Shown in pieces: positions 37,334 through 44,653 of a stretch of 64,000 bases of DNA. Below the pieces are notes generated by a model. It was not told where the DNA came from. It searched no databases and saw nothing but the letters and a program-made list of their open reading frames with translations. The stretch covers positions 124,001-188,000 of the forward strand of contig JAHBUS010000008.1 of assembly GCA_019637955.1 (NCBI GenBank), written 5' to 3'. Position 1 is the stretch's first letter; each line of letters begins with the position of its first letter. Source of the stretch: Pseudobdellovibrionaceae bacterium. Lineage in GTDB: Bacteria > Bdellovibrionota > Bdellovibrionia > Bdellovibrionales > Bdellovibrionaceae. The translations under genes were made by a program, and so were the position numbers.

Positions 37334-37374
37334 TCGGCCTGCCGATTAAACTGATCGTACTCCGAGTAAGAGTT
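37333..37374. promoter_or_regulatory. ATCGG-N4-CCGAT palindrome plus second GAGTAAGAGTT box
   Basis: ATCGGCCTGCCGAT at 37333-37346 matches the boxes at 32517. TACTC-C-GAGTA at 37358-37368 overlaps GAGTAAGAGTT at 37364-37374. These lie 110 bases ahead of the receiver gene. Confidence 0.45.
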
Positions 37375-37483
37375 CATAATTGCGTCATAAACTACATCTG
37401 TGTTATAATCTCGGCACATTCCGGGAAATGAAGGAGATCAAAAGAGAGCAATCATCGACCGGTGCTTTGAAAGGAGCCTGCAC

Positions 37484-37849
37484 ATGGGTGCAAATATCCT
37501 CGTGGTTGATGATCAGCCTGAAATGCGATTCTTAATCGCTGCGAATCTGCGTCGCCTCTTCAATTTCCAAATCGTCGAAACTGACAGTGTGCAAAGTGCT
37601 ATCAAGCACCTACAGTCGGCTAAATTCGAACTCATCGTCTCCGACTTAATAATGCCCAATGGTTCAGGAATAGATTTATTCAACTATGTTGAAGAGAACC
37701 CTGAGTTTGACGGTCACTTCATTCTCTTTACTTCAGCCGTAGATCGTGTACCTCCAGATGATAAAGAACGAGTCATCGTCATTGATAAACGTCATATGCC
37801 TGAATTGCTCAGCGCAATTGAATTTCTTGGACTAAATAATGGGCGCTAA
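37484..37849 (+). CDS. Single-domain receiver protein
   Basis: 121 residues. Receiver fold only: ILVVDDQPEMRF (acidic pair), FELIVSDLIMPNGSG (phospho-Asp), FILFTSA (Thr/Ser) and VIVIDKRHMPELL (conserved Lys). No output domain. Overlaps the following HTH gene by 11 bases, so the pair might act as a split response regulator, receiver plus DNA-binding partner. Any kinase would have to be encoded elsewhere. AAAGGAG lies 8-10 bases before the ATG. Confidence 0.82.
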   Translation: MGANILVVDDQPEMRFLIAANLRRLFNFQIVETDSVQSAIKHLQSAKFELIVSDLIMPNGSGIDLFNYVEENPEFDGHFILFTSAVDRVPPDDKERVIVIDKRHMPELLSAIEFLGLNNGR

Positions 37850-38207
37850 TCAAGTTCCGGCAGAACTGTGGCCTTTTCTATCACGTTACCTTCGACAAGC
37901 AAGAACGGCCCGTAGTCTCACGCTCACTCAAGCTGCTGAACGCATTGGTATTCCTGCCGAGACTCTCGAATCAATGGAGAGTGGAACAACCGCCGTGCCG
38001 TTTGAACTGGTGGTTTCCATTATCGAGGATCACTACGGCGGCGCTAGAGGCGATGCTGTCGAAGGGCTTCTTCGTCGTTTGGCTGCCGAAAGGAAACGCT
38101 GTACAAAGGAAACTGAGCGACGCAAACACTTGTCTCTAATCGGTGATGACCCAAAGCCATGGGAAAAAATCGACTTCGGCCAGGTGACTCAAGGAGTTTT
38201 GCGATAG
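37839..38207 (+). CDS. HTH protein coupled to the receiver
   Basis: 122 residues with an Xre-type HTH: LSRYLRQARTARSLTLTQAAERIGIPAETLESMESGTTAVPFELVVSIIEDH. The C-terminal part is basic (RRLAAERKRCTKETERRKH) and may bind DNA or dimerise. Overlaps the receiver by 11 bases and is followed after 80 bases by the CxxC/recombinase pair. An inferred role in deciding when the recombinase is expressed is reasonable given position, but untested. Confidence 0.72.
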   Translation: MGANQVPAELWPFLSRYLRQARTARSLTLTQAAERIGIPAETLESMESGTTAVPFELVVSIIEDHYGGARGDAVEGLLRRLAAERKRCTKETERRKHLSLIGDDPKPWEKIDFGQVTQGVLR

Positions 38208-38287
38208 CGCAGGGTCTCCGATAGTTTCCAAATCACGTCTTCTATCCGCTCTTGGTTTGGAGAAATTCATGGCGTTGATATGCCTCG

Positions 38288-38590
38288 ATGGATCGCGGCG
38301 GAGCGGAACGATGTTCCAACAATCAAACAAAGAAATGCAGCAAATGTAGAAGGATGCTGCCGCTATCTGAATTCTATCCGAAGGGCGGACGCCTTAGCTC
38401 TGCATGCCGCGCATGTGAACTTGCGCAGAAAAGGAAGGCGCGGTTAAAAAAGAAATCTCGGAGGAAGAGGAAGCCCGCAAATTTCATCGACCCTAATGCG
38501 ATACGCGTCTTAACTGTGAACCTCCCAGACATTCACAAAGTGAACAACTACTTGGGAGAAATTCAGAATGAAGACACCAAAAACAACTAG
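38288..38590 (+). CDS. CxxC zinc-finger-like protein coupled to recombinase A
   Basis: 100 residues: KKCSKCRRMLPLSEFYPKGGRLSSACRACELAQKRKARLKKKSRRKRKPAN. Two CxxC pairs with a basic tail, the same architecture as the gene before recombinase B (49917), though little identity beyond it. The stop lies 23 bases inside the recombinase gene, so translation is probably coupled. Inferred accessory or directionality factor for the recombinase, which has lost the cysteines of its own zinc-ribbon region. Confidence 0.7.
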   Translation: MDRGGAERCSNNQTKKCSKCRRMLPLSEFYPKGGRLSSACRACELAQKRKARLKKKSRRKRKPANFIDPNAIRVLTVNLPDIHKVNNYLGEIQNEDTKNN

Positions 38591-40181
38591 TTCCGAATTA
38601 TTTGGCGCCCTCTATGGTCGCGCATCTACACAAGAGTTAGCCGAGCGCGAAACTCTTCGACAGCAAAAAAATCTTGGTATCGAAAGTGCCGAACGCCTTA
38701 CCAAGCAGACCGGTAGAAAACATGTTATCAGACACTTTCTGATAGAAGAGACAGGTGTTAGCGGCAGCTCCACAAAGAAAAGGATTAAGTTTCAGGAGCT
38801 ACAACGCCTAGTGAAAGAACAAAAAGTATCTTTCGTAATTGCAAAAGAGATCAGTCGTCTCAGTCGTTCTTTGCGCGACTTTTTGCAATTCTGCGAACTA
38901 TGCCGTGAGCATAAGGTCGCTTTACACATAGGTAATCTTCCAGGCTGCGACCCGAACACGGCGACAGGCCAAATGATGCTCGCGGTAATTGGAGCAATCG
39001 CACAGTTTGAAAGAGAACTTGCAATTGAACGTGTGAAAACTACGGTTCGATCTGCTGCATTTAATAACTTTAAGATTAACGGGAGTCGGCCAGTTCTAGG
39101 TTTCCGTCGAAATCCACAAGAAAGAGGTAGATGGGTTACGATCCCGGGGGAACTTCAGAAAATCGAACTACTGATGCGAGACTTTTTAAGTCATGGCTCG
39201 ATGGCAAAAACTGTGGAAAAGGCAAAAGAGGAAGGGATTACGAAGCTAAGTGGTAAACCTTTTAACTGCACCTCTCTTCGGAGCTATTTCAAAAACAGAA
39301 AGTACATTGGTGAAATGCTCGTCAAAGAAATTGGGAATGATGAGATAAAGAAACCTGTGCGTCTTCCATTTGGCGAAGCGATAGACCGATCATTGTTCGA
39401 AAAGGTGCAGAATCAGCTCGACCAAAATGATGAACTGAAAAGAAAAAATCAGCATCGGCTTGGCAAGCGGATCTATATTCTCCATGGCGTCCTAGTTACC
39501 GAATCCGGTGCAAGATACGCGGGCACTTCGAGTCCAGGGAGGAATAAAGTAAAGTACGCTTACTATGTGGAGAGGAAGACGAACACGAAAGTTGAAGCTG
39601 CACTCTTGGAGGAAAAGGTTCTTGCAAGCCTAGCGAACTCTTTGGCTAGTGAGGAAGCTATGGAGAGTCATACTCAAGAAATCATCAAAAATCACAAGGC
39701 ACAAATTGAAGAACTGTTGAGAGAGTCAGAATCATTAAAGACAGAAATGCTATCCCTCCAGGATCGAGAAATGAAAATCATCTTGGGTCTCACCAACTCA
39801 AATCAAAATATGGGTCCGGATTTGATCGAACTCCTCAATAAGCAGGCTAAAGAAGTCGCGGCAGAAAAAGATCGTGTTTTAACTCGCCAATCCGACGTGA
39901 ACTCGATGCTAGAAGAATTCGAAAGTTTCGACTTGGATCTTAAGAAACACCGTGCACGAGCACACGAAATTATAAAACAGATCAGGAAAGCGGAGCCACT
40001 TCGTCAACGACACTTCATTCGCCAAGTAGTTGAAAAAATTGAACTAAAGAAGACTGGCGAGGTCCGTGTTTATTGGAGATTTGCGAGGGTGTTCACCGCT
40101 ATGGAGGAACAGGTGGCCTCCAGTAAAAAATGGCTCACCACTCAGACGACATCGCTGGCTTGGTGTCCGGACTCAATATAA
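38568..40181 (+). CDS. Large serine recombinase A, N-terminal part (interrupted by its own att site)
   Basis: 537 residues as read. Resolvase domain: LYGRASTQE with nucleophile Ser20, EISRLSRSLRDF (catalytic Arg residues), QMMLAVIGAIAQFERELAIERVKT. Recombinase domain about 175-300 (RPVLGFRRNPQERG, FNCTSLRSYFKNRKYIGEM). Then a zinc-ribbon position without Cys (YILHGVLVTESGARYAGT), and a long coiled coil from about 360 to 480. The frame passes the att core at 40128 (KKWLT) and ends after 13 residues encoded by element B (TQTTSLAWCPDSI). In the circular element it would instead continue with the 155-residue C-terminal part stored at 13180-13647. Confidence 0.92.
   Translation: MKTPKTTSSELFGALYGRASTQELAERETLRQQKNLGIESAERLTKQTGRKHVIRHFLIEETGVSGSSTKKRIKFQELQRLVKEQKVSFVIAKEISRLSRSLRDFLQFCELCREHKVALHIGNLPGCDPNTATGQMMLAVIGAIAQFERELAIERVKTTVRSAAFNNFKINGSRPVLGFRRNPQERGRWVTIPGELQKIELLMRDFLSHGSMAKTVEKAKEEGITKLSGKPFNCTSLRSYFKNRKYIGEMLVKEIGNDEIKKPVRLPFGEAIDRSLFEKVQNQLDQNDELKRKNQHRLGKRIYILHGVLVTESGARYAGTSSPGRNKVKYAYYVERKTNTKVEAALLEEKVLASLANSLASEEAMESHTQEIIKNHKAQIEELLRESESLKTEMLSLQDREMKIILGLTNSNQNMGPDLIELLNKQAKEVAAEKDRVLTRQSDVNSMLEEFESFDLDLKKHRARAHEIIKQIRKAEPLRQRHFIRQVVEKIELKKTGEVRVYWRFARVFTAMEEQVASSKKWLTTQTTSLAWCPDSI
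40112..40158. repeat. Middle attachment junction (element A / element B)
   Basis: Core AAATGGCTCA (40128-40137). Left of it GGTGGCCTCCAGT (40112-40124) is the left arm of attP A. Right of it CATCGCTGG (40150-40158) is the right arm of attP B, whose left arm is CCAGCGATG at 51911-51919. The site is therefore a hybrid of two elements. Confidence 0.8.
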
Positions 40182-40621
40182 CTCTCGAAGCAGTCGTTGA
40201 GCAAGCGCATCAAGATAAAAATTCAAAGAAGATTAGGGCTTTAGCTCGGACCGCATCCACACACGCCGAGATCGCAGCGAAGCTCGGCATCGGTAGGTCC
40301 ACCGTTTCCGAGTCCTTACGACGGAACGGGCTGCGGATTGAAAAGCTCAAGCCTCACTTCGGCCATCCAGGTCATGGCCTCAGGTTTGGATGGCGGGTTG
40401 GGACCAACGGGTTGGAACCGTGTCCGCTTGCGCGACGAGCCATTGACCGCATGATCCGCCTACGCCGGGATGGTCAAACCTATCGTGAAATTGCCGCTAT
40501 CCTTGACGCCGAAGGCTTCCAAACGCTCACCCGTTCCCCTTGGGCTGCCGCTACCGTTCTAGGGATCATCAGGCGCGAGGGTTCTCTAAGTAAGACAAGT
40601 CATGCCCGGAGTCCTCCCTAA
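40130..40621 (+). CDS. C-terminal DNA-binding part of element B recombinase, separated by integration
   Basis: 163 residues beginning at an ATG that is part of the att core (ATGGCTCA). Recombinase B reads ATG GCT CA over the same bases at 51928, so joining gives one frame of about 747 codons. Two HTH-like segments: TASTHAEIAAKLGIGRSTVSESLRRNGL, and QTYREIAAILDAEGFQ followed by SPWAAATVLGIIRREG (Recombinase-domain-like end). Because the core supplies its own ATG, it could also be made as a free 163-residue DNA-binding protein when integrated. No strong ribosome site precedes it. Confidence 0.8.
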   Translation: MAHHSDDIAGLVSGLNITLEAVVEQAHQDKNSKKIRALARTASTHAEIAAKLGIGRSTVSESLRRNGLRIEKLKPHFGHPGHGLRFGWRVGTNGLEPCPLARRAIDRMIRLRRDGQTYREIAAILDAEGFQTLTRSPWAAATVLGIIRREGSLSKTSHARSPP

Positions 40622-40753
40622 ACGCTGTTTGCAGGTTTTGGGACATGTTCCTCGTGAACCCCGCAGATGAATAGGGATGAGTTCTTTGCATGGGCCTGAA
40701 GTCAGTGGGGCAAACGCGCGCCGCACCAGACTCAATCAACCAGAAAGCAGAAG

Positions 40754-41644
40754 ATGATGGAACTTCCAACAAAAGCAGCTTCTTCACTTGAGAGCCGCGC
40801 TCTCGGCATGGCACTCGGACATGCTGTCGGCGACGCTTTCGGAGCAACCCGAGAGTTCGCAGAGCCCGATCCCACTTTCTCACATACCGAAATAGTCGGC
40901 GGCGGCACCTTCGGCTGGCGAGCCGGACAGCCGACCGACGATACCGACCTTGCGATGATAGTCCTTCGTTCGATGCCTAGTCGAACAGAGTTCGATTTGA
41001 AGGCCATGCGCTCGCTCTTGATCGAATGGCATGAATGCGAACCCATCGACATAGGCGTGACCATCCGACAGGCGATCGTGCGATTGAAGCGTGGAGCTGC
41101 GCTTGGAGGAGATCCAGAGACTCACAGCGAGGCGAACGGATCGCTGATGCGGGTTGCTGGCCTCTCTCTGCTGGATCTGCCGTGGATGCCTCCATTCTTA
41201 AAAATCTTAGAGGACCAAACACGACTCACCCACGGGCATGAGAACTGCGTCCTTGCCGACCGCATCCTCATTTCCGGATTGCGGGCTGGGTTGCGCGGCG
41301 GAGATCGCAAGGAAGTCATCCGCGCGATGCGGCTCTCGGCCCACGGTAACAAATGGCCGTTCGATATTTCGGGTGTAGCGACTCTCTCGTGGGACCAATT
41401 GCCCACGACCGGCTGGGTCTGCGATACGCTTCATGCGGCGTTCTGGTCGATCGTGAACTGTAGATCTTTCGAGGAAGCAATGGTTAAACTCGCCGCTCGC
41501 GGCGGGGATGCTGACACGACGTGTGCGGTCGCTGGGGCCCTGTTCGGATCGTTCAGTGGCGTCGATAATCTCCCTACTCGATGGCTGAACGTCATCGAAG
41601 CAAAAGAAGAAATCGAACACCTCGTCGAGTCACTGCTGCGATAA
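40754..41644 (+). CDS. ADP-ribosylglycohydrolase (DraG/ARH family), element B
   Basis: 296 residues. ALGMALGHAVGDAFG is the family N-terminus. QPTDDTDLAMIVLRSM carries the TDDT metal site. KLAARGGDADTTCAVAGALFGSFSGVDNLP is the C-terminal GGDADT site. Hence both binuclear Mg ligand groups are intact. Not closely similar to the element A enzyme at 28128 beyond these motifs. It hydrolyses ADP-ribose linkages. It may reverse host or phage ADP-ribosylation. Expressed alone, 132 bases after the recombinase fragment. Confidence 0.9.
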   Translation: MMELPTKAASSLESRALGMALGHAVGDAFGATREFAEPDPTFSHTEIVGGGTFGWRAGQPTDDTDLAMIVLRSMPSRTEFDLKAMRSLLIEWHECEPIDIGVTIRQAIVRLKRGAALGGDPETHSEANGSLMRVAGLSLLDLPWMPPFLKILEDQTRLTHGHENCVLADRILISGLRAGLRGGDRKEVIRAMRLSAHGNKWPFDISGVATLSWDQLPTTGWVCDTLHAAFWSIVNCRSFEEAMVKLAARGGDADTTCAVAGALFGSFSGVDNLPTRWLNVIEAKEEIEHLVESLLR

Positions 41645-41696
41645 CGCTCGGTCGGTTCACACTGAAGATTCATGTTGTTTCTGCCGATAAGTAACC

Positions 41697-42002
41697 ATGC
41701 AACGTGTTCGTTTCAAATCCTACTGGGCACTGGCGACAAACGGAAAGCTCGTTCAGTTCGACACGAGCACCTTCGATGAGAGCAACCTACAGGAAATGCT
41801 GGCCCAGCCCCCTGAGCTTAAAGCTTTGTGCTTTCAAGCGGCTCATCAAATTCACGGCAAGTACGCTTACTCTCTATTCAAATCATCAGATCCTGAAGAT
41901 ATGAAACGCCTGATTGCTTTCGTGAATCTTGGCTTCGCCAAGGCCCTGGCCTCCCTCGGGTACAGATGTCTGCCGAAGGCCGATGAGATCGAGTTCCTTT
42001 AG
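41697..42002 (+). CDS. Small protein, unknown
   Basis: 101 residues: MQRVRFKSYWALATNGKLVQFDTSTFDESNLQEMLAQPPELKALCF and LIAFVNLGFAKALASLGYRCLPKADEIEFL. Compact alpha/beta without signal, resembling a small KTSC-like or immunity-type protein, but no family is certain. It follows the ADP-ribosylglycohydrolase by 52 bases on the same strand. Ends just before the convergent small gene at 42059. Confidence 0.5.
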   Translation: MQRVRFKSYWALATNGKLVQFDTSTFDESNLQEMLAQPPELKALCFQAAHQIHGKYAYSLFKSSDPEDMKRLIAFVNLGFAKALASLGYRCLPKADEIEFL

Positions 42003-42058
42003 TGGGGCCTGAGCTATCCTTCGCCTCCGATGCGACAGGCGTTCGTAGCAAGGTTTCA

Positions 42059-42358
42059 TTAAGATCGAAAAGAGAAAACGTCCTCAAAAGCAAACTCAAC
42101 GTGAAATCCTTCAGCTTCGATAAGATCCAAAAAACCGGGAGTCTGAAGAAAGCGCATCCTCTCCCATTCGCCAGCGTCCACCGCCTCGGTGATGTACTCC
42201 CACCGCAAGGCCCAGGCGGCTGCGACGGAGATTGGTGTTGCTCGTGGCATCAGGAGAATCTTCTGAAGTAGGTCCCGTCCGCCATCACCATCAAGTATGT
42301 CTGCCTTGCGGGTGGTCCCATCTTCACGGCAGATAACGACTGGCCTCCAAAACTTCAG
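42059..42358 (-). CDS. Small protein with probable CTG start, last gene of HTH-lipoprotein operon
   Basis: The frame is open for about 100 codons. GGAGG at 42363-42367 sits four bases before a CTG at 42358, giving MKFWRPVVICREDGTTRKADILDGDGGRDLLQKILLMPRA and onward. The first ATG (42250) has no ribosome site and would remove the coherent N-terminal third. The 3' part reads WALRWEYITEAVDAGEWERMRFLQTPGF. Follows the coiled-coil gene directly (stop at 42367). No family recognised. CTG starts are rare, so the assignment needs experimental confirmation. Confidence 0.45.
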   Translation of the reverse strand: MKFWRPVVICREDGTTRKADILDGDGGRDLLQKILLMPRATPISVAAAWALRWEYITEAVDAGEWERMRFLQTPGFLDLIEAEGFHVEFAFEDVFSFRS

Positions 42359-42366
42359 ATCGCCTC

Positions 42367-43941
42367 CTATGCCGCGCGTGTTTCCGCCCGCGATACGCTG
42401 TTCAGGTAGGCCGCTGTCGTCGTCAACTGACTCACCAACTTTTCGTTGATGGATCCAGCGTCCGTGCCGATGTGGTTCTGCACGGATTTCAAAGCGTTGC
42501 GCTCCATTGCGCTCATCGACGAGTTGTTTGCTTGCTGACCAAGCGCGGACATTACGCGAGCAACCTCTGCGTTCGTCTCTTTAACGGCTTGAAGTGCCTT
42601 CAATGATTCGCCTTGATCGCGAAGCTCATCGAGTGTTGAGGTTGCAACGGCTGCGACATCGCTGAACGACTGGCCGAGTCGTTTTCTTGCTGCGAGCCCA
42701 CACCATCCCGTTCGGAAGATCACGTCAGGCGTCAGAGCCTGAAAGCGAGATGCCGAAGCCACGATGATCTCCGCAACTTTCTCCGCACGACTGCTTGCAA
42801 CCAAAACCTCGACGACGCTCGCATGAGCCCCATCAAGAACTTTGAAGGCGTCGATCCTTTGACAGAGCGACTTCAGGGTCGCGGAGTTGGCCTCAGAAAA
42901 CAGCACCGTCATGACTTCCATGTCTTTCCGAGCGGCAAGCCAGAACGCAGCCTCAAACTCCGCGTCGCGAAGCGGACCCTTTGGGAGATGAAGAGCGATT
43001 CGCTCAAGAAGGCCGAAGACCGTCGTTAGCCGACCATGCGGCTCCTTCAGGGTCCCAAGACTCGGAAAATTTCCGAGATCGAACAAAGTTGAACTTAACG
43101 AGCGGCGAACGAGCATCGTCAAGGCCAGGACGATGCCGCCGACACCGAGGAAGGCGCAACCAAAGGCGACAAAAAAGTTCAGTCTCGTCGGCACCCAAGC
43201 GGCCAAAGTCATGAGCACGATCGCACCCATCAGGACACGCGGTGATGGAAAGACTCGCAGAAGGCCCAGCGCCTTACGCATACTCGTCACACTGAACGCG
43301 CCAACCTGCGCCGATTTCTTTTGGATGGATTCGGCCCGCTCCAAGAGCTTCGTGGCCTTCTCGATTTCATCTTGACCAAACTTGATGGCTTTCAGATCGG
43401 CTTCTGCCGTGAGCTTTCTCCAATCGTCAACCGCCCGGGAAAACGGCAAGCCGACAACCACTTCGGAAGCAACACCCGCGAAGTCTTCAATCGAAAGGCC
43501 GTACTTCTCCATCAGCGCGAGTTTCATTTGATCCGGAGGGCAAGTCTGATCTGGAAGAAGAAAGCCACACTCGTTCTTGATGAGCGTGTCACGGAAGCTC
43601 TGCGCGGCCTCTTCGACCGTAAGACTTCTTTGAAGAGCGATGTTCTCGACGGTTCGTAACTGATCGAGATGGATGCCAAGATTTTTTTGTCGAATCATCT
43701 CGATGCGGGCGAGCTTGGACTGTCGTTCTTCCTCGACGGCGACGGCATGTCGTCGTTGACGTTCAACGGACTCCGCTTGCTCGCGGCGATCTCGTTCGCG
43801 TTCTTCGGAAGCCATCCGTTGCTGCTCAATTTGTCTCAATGCCGCCAGATCACGAGCCGCCGAGTCTAAGTCCATCGCCGCTTTAACCTTGGCTCCGCCC
43901 ACCAGAATGTCAGTAAAAAGATTGTCATTTTTCTTCGGCAT
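42367..43941 (-). CDS. Coiled-coil protein with central membrane hairpin
   Basis: 524 residues from ATG 43941 (MPKKND), one base after the previous stop. Residues about 30-100 form a long charged coiled coil (LRQIEQQRMASEERERDRREQ...). Two hydrophobic segments near 240-285 (VLMGAIVLMTLAAWV and FFVAFGCAFLGVGGIVLALTMLV) make a hairpin in the inner membrane. The C-terminal 200 residues are soluble helices. Topology resembles envelope-anchored scaffold proteins. No known family. Part of the operon with the lipoprotein and secreted protein, so an envelope-spanning assembly is conceivable (inference). Confidence 0.6.
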   Translation of the reverse strand: MPKKNDNLFTDILVGGAKVKAAMDLDSAARDLAALRQIEQQRMASEERERDRREQAESVERQRRHAVAVEEERQSKLARIEMIRQKNLGIHLDQLRTVENIALQRSLTVEEAAQSFRDTLIKNECGFLLPDQTCPPDQMKLALMEKYGLSIEDFAGVASEVVVGLPFSRAVDDWRKLTAEADLKAIKFGQDEIEKATKLLERAESIQKKSAQVGAFSVTSMRKALGLLRVFPSPRVLMGAIVLMTLAAWVPTRLNFFVAFGCAFLGVGGIVLALTMLVRRSLSSTLFDLGNFPSLGTLKEPHGRLTTVFGLLERIALHLPKGPLRDAEFEAAFWLAARKDMEVMTVLFSEANSATLKSLCQRIDAFKVLDGAHASVVEVLVASSRAEKVAEIIVASASRFQALTPDVIFRTGWCGLAARKRLGQSFSDVAAVATSTLDELRDQGESLKALQAVKETNAEVARVMSALGQQANNSSMSAMERNALKSVQNHIGTDAGSINEKLVSQLTTTAAYLNSVSRAETRAA

Positions 43942-43942
43942 C

Positions 43943-44653
43943 TTACTTCCCAAACTTCTTCGCGAGGCCGTCGAAACATCGTGGATTCGTGTCGGGGAAT
44001 CGGTTCGTCGCAGTCACCGACCGGCGAGGGAAGCAGCGTTCGCAAGTCGCCTTGTCCTTATAGAAACCCGCGACACCGAAGGCTGCGTTGTCGAACGACG
44101 CCGGGCACGAAAGAAACAAGATACCTTTGTCCGCGTAGAGTTCTTCGACCGAGCAGCCATGTTTTAGGTGCTCATCGGCAGACGCAGGCTTGCATGGATT
44201 TTTGGAAGACTCGTAGGCCGTTCCCGCAAAAGTCCAACTGAATCCAGACCAGTCCGAGGTTGCTTTGATTTCCGTCACCATCTTTTCGTAGCGGAGGCGG
44301 TCAGCTTCCGTCTTTCCCTTTTGATCGACGGACTTCTGGGACTTCGATTTCGCTTCGGCATCCTTGAGCCAAGCCATGTCGTAGTTGGTTCCATCGAACT
44401 TCTTCAGGCGTCCTGCTGCGGTATCCGCCATCGAAGGGTAAACCTTCGCATAGGAACCTTCGAGGACTCCACACGCACAGGTCTTGTGAAGATCCAAAAA
44501 CTCAAGCGCTCGGGCTTTGTCTTCTACACCCTTGATCGGGCCGAAGCTGCGCGTGAGTTCTTTCGCCTTCGCAACGCAGGCTTGAGGATCACAAGCAAGT
44601 GCCGGGACAGCCCAAGACAGAATCAAAACCGCCATCATCTTAGTGGTTTTCAT
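43943..44653 (-). CDS. Secreted Cys-rich protein
   Basis: 236 residues with signal peptide MKTTKMMAVLILSWAVPALA. Mature protein has about ten cysteines (CDPQAC, CACG, NPC, HGCS, LSCP, TCERCFP, RCF), so it is probably stabilised by disulfides outside the inner membrane. Lys-rich charged middle. No recognised family. Its start overlaps the upstream lipoprotein gene by 14 bases, and its stop is one base before the coiled-coil gene's ATG. Confidence 0.6.
   Translation of the reverse strand: MKTTKMMAVLILSWAVPALACDPQACVAKAKELTRSFGPIKGVEDKARALEFLDLHKTCACGVLEGSYAKVYPSMADTAAGRLKKFDGTNYDMAWLKDAEAKSKSQKSVDQKGKTEADRLRYEKMVTEIKATSDWSGFSWTFAGTAYESSKNPCKPASADEHLKHGCSVEELYADKGILFLSCPASFDNAAFGVAGFYKDKATCERCFPRRSVTATNRFPDTNPRCFDGLAKKFGK

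Larger units (their letters stand above)
13170..40130. mobile_element. Integrative element A, split-recombinase type
   Basis: About 27 kb between copies of the att core at 13168-13177 and 40128-40137. Evidence for a unit: direct repeats at both ends, a large serine recombinase at one end whose missing C-terminal part is in frame at the other end, lower GC than both flanks, and accessory gene content. It encodes replication-type functions (family A polymerase, Toprim primase, DnaA/DnaC-like ATPase, ParB-like proteins), guanidine export, SIR2 and ADP-ribose-related genes. No virion or conjugation genes are visible, so how it moves between cells is unknown. It may be a satellite or need a helper. 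Confidence 0.82.

Noticed and set aside
20971-37347. TTAATCGGCA as a dispersed repeat family
   Set aside because: Only three exact copies, one inside the SIR2 coding sequence. Kept only as possible half sites of the ATCGG-N4-CCGAT boxes.
38568-40621. Recombinase A and the ORF at 40130 as one gene with a frameshift
   Set aside because: The overlap lies exactly on the att core. The 40130 ORF joins in frame with recombinase B, while recombinase A joins in frame with 13165. The inverted-repeat arms also pair only within each element.
42002-42271. Plus-strand ORF of 89 codons
   Set aside because: Antisense to a more coherent minus-strand frame with GGAGG and operon position; low-complexity composition on the plus strand.
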